Positions 57,036 to 64,000 of a stretch of DNA of 64,000 nt are shown here, one piece after another; position 1 is the stretch's first letter; each line of letters begins with the position of its first letter. This DNA comes from Perognathus longimembris pacificus (Eukaryota; Chordata; Mammalia; Rodentia; Heteromyidae). Position numbers and translations under genes: made by a program. The notes under the pieces were generated by a model. The model worked only from the letters and a program-made list of their open reading frames with translations, was not told the origin of the DNA and made no database searches. The DNA lies in the NCBI RefSeq assembly GCF_023159225.1, contig NC_063169.1, positions 61,157,934 through 61,221,933 of the forward strand. The letters run 5' to 3'.

Positions 57036-58408
57036 AAATACAGGCTAGAGAAATGATAAATTCAGTAAGTTAGACTAGGAGAATGTCACTATTTCAAGAA
57101 CAGGGAAGTGCAGGATTGTAGCAGGAACTGTCCTAGACCAGGAGTGAGACAACTTTGATTTTTACACTTACCTGGAACTACAGATTTGTTTCCTTGGTTG
57201 CTGTTCTATACATTAAATAGTAAGACTGAACTCACACTTCAAATTTCTATGATCTGTGGATATATGCGTGTTAATATAGTGCAGGTACTTGGGAAGGGTT
57301 TTGTTCCCAGAAAAGCTGCCCTAGCTAGAATAATTTTTATCTCCTCAGCATTCTAATGATCTTTATTTGAAGAAAACATATCCTGGATTATATGAAATTC
57401 TGAAACTGTTAGCACTTGTGGTTTCGTACATCCTGCTCAGCATTAATATCACAAATATGCACCAATCTTTATTACGTTTATGCATCAATGGATTTTAAGC
57501 ATTGTTTAAATACACTTAGGAGAGAGTGTTAAGCTCATGGTCATTGCTCAATCGATATTTTCTTTGAGTTGGACAGAATTAAATTCCATCAGTCTTGGGA
57601 ATGGACCGTGCAGGCCCTTTTTCTTAAATGCCAGGGGAATGCGCTGAAGCCTCAGGAAGCCAGGAAACCCAAAGCAAACTATGGCCTTGCCCTCGTAAAA
57701 ATGCAGGTTTGGCCACACCTGAGAGATTTTGTGAAGTTGTGGCCACTGAACTTTAAATTCAAAGGGAGATGAAGACCCGAAAACCCAAGGAAGCCAAGAA
57801 TGAAAGTCCCCATAATCCAAATGCTCTAGGGCATGCCAGGGAAGATTGCAGGATGAAGTCTCCCAGGCTACAACCCATGAGGACTGTGAATATGATAAAG
57901 CTGATTCGTTCCTCTAATTTTATACTCCAAACCAAGGGGACCAACTCTCCTTGCAAATTCCCAGAGATGATCTGAGAGGCTAAGGGAAGGACTGCTTCCC
58001 ATGGGAAGCAGGTCAGTGGTGGGGTTAGCTGCTGGCATGAGTTCAGATCAACTTGACATCTAGAACCACACACTGTTTGAGACCAGGTTTCTGGCAGTTT
58101 TGTGTGTGTGTGACTGGGATTGGGCTGGGGATCATACCCTCTGTGGCTCTCAGCTTCTGCCCTGAGGATGGAGTGGGATTTTACCTCTGAGATAGAACAG
58201 TGCCCCAATCCCAGTGCACCTCAGCGGACTTCATGTATGGCTTACTTCCAGTTCCTGTGTCTGCTCTCATTATTACACCTACCAAAAATAGAGGAAATTT
58301 CTCTCCTGAGTATTTTTTAAAATCAAGTTTCTGCTAATGTTGGCTAACATCTAGTAGACAATGCATTCTCACCAAGTTGTAAATGTGCACACACATATAT
58401 ATGTATGT

Positions 58409-58440
<32 letters not shown>

Positions 58441-58655
58441 GGGAATATGGGTACTCATGGATGTATGCTTATGTAATATTATGTTTACGTGTGTGCATGA
58501 ATCATAAATAAACACCGTTATGTGACCAGGATGTCTATCAGGAACTCTGTGATTTGTTCTTTGAGAGAGTAATGCAGACATGGGGATATTTCAGATAAAA
58601 GCAGCCCTGTGAATTAATTCCCCCCAAAGTATGAAACAGTTTGCGGGGGGTTGTT
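57036..58655. other. Unique DNA with a stop-poor block and an EBF-type palindrome
   Basis: 57,548-58,208 is open in several frames on both strands, including the window's longest frame (149 codons, minus, 57,759-58,208), but no domain is recognisable. The 20-bp palindrome at 57,992-58,011 is in this block. An AT/GT run (ATATATATGTATGTATGTGTGTATAT) lies at 58,397-58,440. Confidence 0.45.
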
Positions 58656-58837
58656 AGTTTGTTTTTTCCAATCTTGGGACTTGAACTCAGGGCCTGAGCA
58701 CTGTCCCTGGTTTCTTTTTGCTTAAGGCTAGCACTCTACCACTTGAGCCACAGCCTTTTGTATATATGTGGTGCTGAGGAATTGACCCTAGGGCTTCATG
58801 TATATGAGGCAAACACTAGGCCATATTCCCAGCCCCC
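58656..58837 (-). repeat. IDL-Geo SINE, antisense, with small deletion
   Basis: CCAATCTTGGGACTTGAACTCAGGGCC, CTACCACTTGAGCCACAGCC, then TTTTGTATATATGTGGTGCTGAGGAATTGACCC and GGCCATATTCCCAGCCCCC. The GCGCCACTTCTGGCC segment between monomers is missing. Confidence 0.9.
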
Positions 58838-59097
58838 ACTTGGGGGGGAGGGTTGTTCTAGGTGGTACTCTAGCTGGATAGTCTGGACATTGGGTGATGA
58901 TGAGCTATGGTCAGAGAAGGGATTAGTGAGTATAAAGTATAAAAGAAGCTGCCAGTTAGTGGTGAGCACTCTATGGGAAACATGTTTGTTACATCACAGA
59001 GAATGAGGCACCATTGAAGAGCCTGAGAGGAAGTGTACTGACCTTGTATTGGGGGAGCTGGGTGGAAAGGCGACCAGTAGCTTATTTTTCATGAATT

Positions 59098-59320
59098 GTG
59101 GGGGCTTGAACTCAGAGCCTTATGTTTGTGCTTGGCTTTTTTTGCTCAAGGCTGGAGCTTTGATCTCTGGAGCCCTATACCTACTACCAGCTTTTTGCTG
59201 ATTAATTGGCGATGGGAGTCTTACAGATTTGTCTGCCTAAGCTGCCTTCAAACTCCAATCTTCAGATATCATCCCCCTGAGTAGCTAGAATTACAGACAT
59301 GAGCCACTGATGCTCAACTT
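59098..59320 (-). repeat. B1-Geo dimeric SINE, antisense, diverged
   Basis: GTGGGGGCTTGAACTCAGAGCC, TTTTGCTCAAGGCTGGAGC, GCTGATTAATTGGCGATGGGAG linker, CAAACTCCAATCTTCAGATATCATCCCCCTGAGTAGCTAGAATTACAGACATGAGCCAC (B1-like). Confidence 0.85.
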
Positions 59321-59526
59321 AGAGGCAACTTGTTGATGCCAGAGAGGACAGGCCTGGAATTTCTAGCAGTAGCAATTGGGATGTAGACAAGCATGCAGAG
59401 GGTTTAGGCTTGTGTTTTGTCCACAGGAAATGGAGAAAGAACTACAAACAGATCACATCTGTGGGGCTTATTTGTTTTCCACCTACTTTCATTTGCTTTC
59501 TTTTACCATTCAAATAATTACATTTA

Positions 59527-59528
<2 letters not shown>

Positions 59529-59576
<48 letters not shown>
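59529..59576. repeat. (GT)24 microsatellite
   Basis: Forty-eight bases of GT. It abuts a probable SINE remnant. Confidence 0.97.
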
Positions 59577-59577
<1 letters not shown>

Positions 59578-59665
59578 CCAAATCTGGAACTTGTACTTAG
59601 TATCTGATACTTACTTTCACTCATTAGCTGGGTCTCTGTGATCTGAACCACATTGCTAACCCTTA
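59577..59665 (-). repeat. Possible Geo-type SINE remnant, antisense
   Basis: CCAAATCTGGAACTTGTACTTAGTATCTG ... CTTTCACTCATTAGCTGGGTCTCTGTGATCTGAACCACATTGCT keeps the spacing of an antisense Geo 3' end (CCTGGGACTTGAACTCAG ... CTCAAGGCTAGCNCTCTACCACTTGAACCACA). Weak. Confidence 0.4.
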
Positions 59666-60952
59666 CGTTGAAATCTTTTTGATGGTGGAAAAGAAAGGGG
59701 GGGGGGGAATCATGTTTCCTGAAATACAAAATAACAAGTAGGTTATGAATGAACTGAGTTTATTATTTCTTCACTAAGCCAGGGTTTTCGGTAATGAATT
59801 TTGTCAGGAAGATCTAATTAAACCAGAACAGCAGGCACAGGGAGTGGGAACAAGATCTTGCCAGGCATTTTTTTCCCCACTATCGTTGCTTCACCTAACC
59901 TTTACAATGCATTTTGCTAGAAAGAATGAACATCTATGTAGCAGAGAATTATTGAAGTATGAAGTTATGTACATCTTACAGCCACAGTATCTTTACCCTC
60001 TGGCACATGTAAAAAGAACAGAAGTTGCTATAGACACGTAAGACATTTCCTCTTTTGACCAGGCGGGAGGATGATGTTAAACATATCTAGGGTCTGACTA
60101 AACTACCTGGGCTTTAAAAATATGTCAGAAGAAATCAAAGGTGAATGCAAACTGTTTTCACCTGAAAAAATAAAAACGCCAAAGCAGATATTTATTATGA
60201 AATCAGGGTATCACTACTCCAATCCAATGAAAAGGTAGGTCAATTTGTTAAATATCTTTTCTCATTTGAGCAACTACCCTCCTGCTTCATTTTAATCTTT
60301 TAGTGATAAATTTGAGCATCTATTAAATGAGAAGGAGCTGGAAAAAAAAAGAAGAGACTTTCTCACCCAACCCTGCTTCGGTTATTAGCATTCCCTCTGT
60401 TCCACTTTCCTCTTTCTCTCCCAACATAACATCTCACAGTTTAAGATGAAAAGACTTATTGGATTCTCTGTTGTCAATTGGACAAGTCCTCTCTGGGGTC
60501 CTTTCTGTCAAGATCCTCGGATTCTATTTGAATTTAAAACAGACCTGTAGGCTTGGGAGACATGGCTGCCCTGTGTTCCGGGAAACAGAGAACGAGTTAT
60601 TTTTAAAATATCCTACCAGATCTTCATGGCTAAGGCCCGAGAGGGGGTGGGGCACTGGCCAGTATTTCTAAACAGAAAACTTTAGATGTTCCAGTGATCC
60701 AGAAAAGAATAGTTATCACCTTAGGACAGCAATTATGGAATCGCACAGAGTTTTCCAGCTGTCTTTTAAACAAATGCAATGGGTCAAGATGTTTGAGGAA
60801 TCATACAGCCCAGTGACATTTAGGCTGACGGGGCAAGACATTTTCTTTTGGTAAAAAAAAAAAAAAAAATCTGTTGGTTCCCTTTTTATATTTTCAAGAA
60901 CTGTGTTATTAATCTCTTTTTCTAATAAAATTTAGAAATTATTCTATACAAC
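59666..60952. other. Unique non-coding DNA
   Basis: No gene or recognised repeat. Homopolymers at 59,698 (G) and 60,853 (A17). Confidence 0.5.
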
Positions 60953-61275
60953 ATTTTTAAGTTGATTTATTCATTGTCAAAGTGATGTACAGAGGGGTTT
61001 CAGTTTCTTATGTAAGGCAGTGAGTGCATTTCTTATCAAACTCCCTCATTATCCTCCCACCTTCTCCCCTCTCCAACTCCCTCCCCCCAGTTGTACAGTT
61101 GGTTTACATCATATAGTTTTGTAAGTATTCCTATTGCACTGGTTTGCCTTTTACCATTTGTCTCTCCATTTTGATGTTCTCTTTCCCTTCCCTACTTTGA
61201 ATAAATGTACATACAATACCCAGGGTACCAAAATCAGTCACAGTGACATCAGGGGTAAAACCATGGGGAAGAAAG
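60953..61275 (-). mobile_element. L1 3' UTR fragment, antisense
   Basis: AGTGATGTACAGAGGGGTTTCAGTTTCTTATGTAAGGCAGTGAGTGCATTTCTTATCAAACTCC through AATACCCAGGGTACCAAAATCAG shares all landmarks and order with 8,640-8,790 and is the longer copy. Confidence 0.6.
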
Positions 61276-61494
61276 ACAAAGAAAATAGCATAATTTCACA
61301 AACATTTTTAAAGAATTTTTTAAATGTACATGTTTAAAGAAGCGTTTTCTGAGTTTTTTTAAGCTGTATTATATTGAGTGAAATTTGGTCCCTAAAGTCA
61401 ACATTCTAATATCCAAATATTTAAAGTTTGATTGTGTGGTTTTGGTAAAAAGGCAAGAAGAGAGAACATAATTCAGTCATGAAAAGTAAATGGA

Positions 61495-61700
61495 AGTCAG
61501 GGCCTGGTGGCTCAAACCTGTAATCCTACCTTAAGGAGACTGATAAGGATCAAGGTTCAAAGCCAGCCCAAGCAGGAAAGTCCATAATACCCTTATCTGC
61601 AATTAACCATGCAAAACACAGAGCATAAAAGTTAATGGACAGGGCCAGGCCCTGAGTTCAAGCCCCCAATACTGAAACCAGAAAAAGGAAAAGAAAAAAG
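61495..61700 (+). repeat. B1-Geo dimeric SINE with internal deletion in Geo
   Basis: AGTCAGGGCCTGGTGGCTCAAACCTGTAATCCTACC (B1-like), CTTATCTGCAATTAACC linker, a shortened Geo that lacks the GGCTCAAGTGGTAGAG A-box region, then GGCCCTGAGTTCAAGCCCCC and an A-rich tail. Confidence 0.85.
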
Positions 61701-64000
61701 GCAAACAATAGTTGAACCAAAGACTGTAATTGTTAATAAATGCCTGTGGAACTTGTAAAAATAGTTTAGCTACAAAATTAAATTAAATTTTATTATCACA
61801 CTTTCCTCTTTCCCAAGAGTGATTTAAGTTTAATGTTTACAAAATTCTTTTATTTTTGATATTAGGGATTAGCTAACAAGTTTTCATAGGTATTTTCATG
61901 TATGCCTATTAGAACTAATATAAGCCTTTATATGGATAGAAATGTTTTTTAAAAAAGGAAAGTAGATTTCCTTATCTTTTTATGTGTACTTAGCTCCTGA
62001 TTGATCTTCACTAACAAGAGTACATTTAGAAGAATTCCCACAATATTCCACCACATAAAACTGTCCCTCCATCTGTCTAATGTCTGATCGCCTGTTCTGT
62101 TCTTCATCTCCATTCTTTCTGGCCACCATCCACTGCACATCTCTTGTCTGCATACATGCCCACTTTCCAGCTGAGCCACAGTCAGCTAGACTAGGTCCCA
62201 TAGCTACGTACTTCTGTTGACCTCTTGCATTATTAATACTTAGTACATACAATGATGAGGTGAGTTCCTGTGGCCAAGAGAACTGCCCAGTGTCATTTCT
62301 CTATCACAGTGCACACTTAGCAGCTTATATTAGCCGATGGCTCCTAAGATCCTGCCTGTAAAAGAATTTCCCCCAAATAAAAGAACAAGTGATTACACAG
62401 CAGTGAAATTGAGACACTGGGCTCAATTTATTGGATGATTCTTATCCTCAGATAATGTTCTCTAGAGTGTTAAAATTGAGGGTACAGTGATTTTGAAATA
62501 GTGGGATTGTTGTTTTTAATTTTCTTAATAGATATCACAACTCAGCGTCAGTCTTTCAAATCCTTTGAAGCTGAAATGCTAACATCTGGAAGCCACTCCT
62601 TGACCATCCATCCCCAGTGGGGCCTGGCAGCTGTTCTATGTCTTCCACTGATGAGACTGCGCTGTTCTTTCTCCTTTCATAACTTTCTCTGTATCTCTAG
62701 GTAATTTATAAGAGAGACTCATTTTATACCTGCTTTGTGATGCCTATTTAAAATTAAAATGCAAATAGAATGAAATGCAAATCTCAAAATATATGCGTAT
62801 GGCATACTTAAGGATTCACAATAATTCTAAATTTGGAAAGCTAAGGAAAAAAAAATCCTGCATTCTGGTGGAGTAAGTGGATTAAGATTCCACGTGTTAG
62901 AAAGTAAAAAATAGCAAAGACCAGGATAAATGCTTACAATTATGCATCACACTGTGATTTATGGAAGGTATAAAGAAATCATATTGATTTTACAAGTCCG
63001 ACATCATCTTCTACTCAATGCTTAAGGACAGAAAGGAGAGTACCTTGACAGGTCAAGATACTTTGATAGTAAATTCTGTGACCATAAACCTTGTGGAGGT
63101 GCCAATGTCTTTTTTAGTGTATTACTAGTCTAAAATCATATTGTTCTCTCTGTATGTAATCCTAATTTCAATGTAATTTTTAAAATTAGTAAATAGGTTT
63201 TTTTCTGTACATTGTATCTCACCATCAGTCCCATTCTTACAAATACTCTTAGTCTGTGGAACATATTTTCTGCTGAGCACTGGGAAATTTAATTCAGAAG
63301 TGCTTTATTGATGCTTCGTTTTTGTGACCTTTCCAGTCCTGTGTTAGTGACATATTGGTCCTCTGTCTCTAGTGCTTTGAGAATCTAATAGATAGGATGG
63401 AATGGGTCAGATAATGAAAGTCCCTGGTACATTAACTTTCAATTTCATGAATGTCTGAATATCGCCAAGAAGATGAATAGCAAGACTTCCTTTGCTTTTA
63501 CATTTTAACATTTATAAGCTAGTTAAATTTCCCTTGTATTATCAGCAGCTGAGACCTCGTCTACAATATTAACACACACATTTATATTTTTGAGCAGGAA
63601 TGGAAGAGTGTAAAATAATTTATAAACCACAGAGCAAGCAACTTACAAATGCATGCTCTTAAAAGATATGAATAAATAGGAGTTTCAATTCCTGTGAGTT
63701 ATAGCAGATGAAGTATGTGGTGAGCAGGCTCCTACATTCTTCTTTGCTTTACTGACACGAGAGGAGAGCTGGGAGTGTAGTCAGTCCACAGGACTGATCT
63801 ATTGGTAGGTACTAACCATCCTCCCCCCAAAGAAGTGTTCTTGTTATTCATCCTCTCTGGAGATGTTGGAGTAAGTATACTCATTTCAGAGAATCTATTG
63901 AAATAAACTGACTTCTGGGATGAGGCAGAAAATCACCAGAGTCTTAAGAAATACAGAAGGATGCTTACTGAGGGAGTGAGAACAGAGAAGAGAAGGCACA
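61701..64000. other. Unique AT-rich DNA with paired octamers
   Basis: No gene or recognised repeat to the window's end. Two ATGCAAAT octamers lie at 62,759-62,766 and 62,775-62,782. Overlapping minus frames at 61,949-62,252 lack domains. Confidence 0.5.

Noticed and set aside
57759..58208. Longest open frame (149 codons, minus) as a gene
   Set aside because: No recognised domain, no splice or promoter context, and overlapping open frames on the other strand.
59442..59729. His/Thr-rich 95-codon frame
   Set aside because: Translation of the (GT)24 microsatellite.

Overview
This is nuclear DNA from a mammal, and I find no protein-coding gene in it that I can support. The open reading frames are short (149 codons at most), overlap in several frames, mostly lack recognisable domains, and many run through repeats. 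The sequence looks like a gene desert or the inside of a very large intron: AT-rich, with many microsatellites, ancient MIR/L2/MLT1 fossils, lineage-specific SINEs and truncated L1s.

The SINEs point to the host group. About ten copies have a tRNA-Ala/ID-like left monomer joined to a right monomer of the type described as Geo (IDL-Geo). About eleven more have a 7SL/B1-like left monomer joined to the same right monomer (B1-Geo). As I recall the literature, IDL-Geo is restricted to Geomyoidea (kangaroo rats, pocket mice, pocket gophers), so I infer a heteromyid or geomyid rodent. Older composites of one or two B1-like units plus an ID-like unit resemble, from memory, a beaver SINE. That fits a castorimorph host.

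Layout. 1-10,560: mostly unique sequence with an antisense composite SINE, an L2 fossil, a small CpG-bearing pocket near 3.5-3.7 kb, a (AC)25 tract and an antisense L1 3' end. 10,560-13,415: probable ancient L1 debris, a B1-Geo and a sense MLT1 LTR. 13.4-24 kb: young IDL-Geo copies with target-site duplications (TSDs), a truncated L1 with a clear TSD, an antisense MLT1 LTR and a SINE inserted inside a SINE. 24-35 kb: unique AT-rich DNA, B1-Geo copies running into (AG)n or (CA)n tracts, AT-rich palindromic DNA and a second nested SINE pair. 35-37 kb: sense L1 ORF2 3' fragment. 37-48 kb: L2, IDL-Geo, composite SINE, MIR, L1 3' ends and an ID. 48.2-48.7 kb: a well-preserved, CpG-rich solo LTR of ERVK type on the minus strand. 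48.7-64 kb: more SINEs, a 1.4-kb antisense L1 interrupted by a SINE, and candidate regulatory motifs (paired RFX X-boxes near 55.6 kb, an EBF-type 20-bp palindrome at 58.0 kb, paired POU octamers at 62.8 kb).

Nothing here forms a gene pathway. The useful content is a layered retroposon history plus a few motif clusters that could be distal regulatory elements. I saw no new multi-component system. The most interesting threads are the modular SINE series, which suggests where the Geo monomer came from, and the motif clusters.
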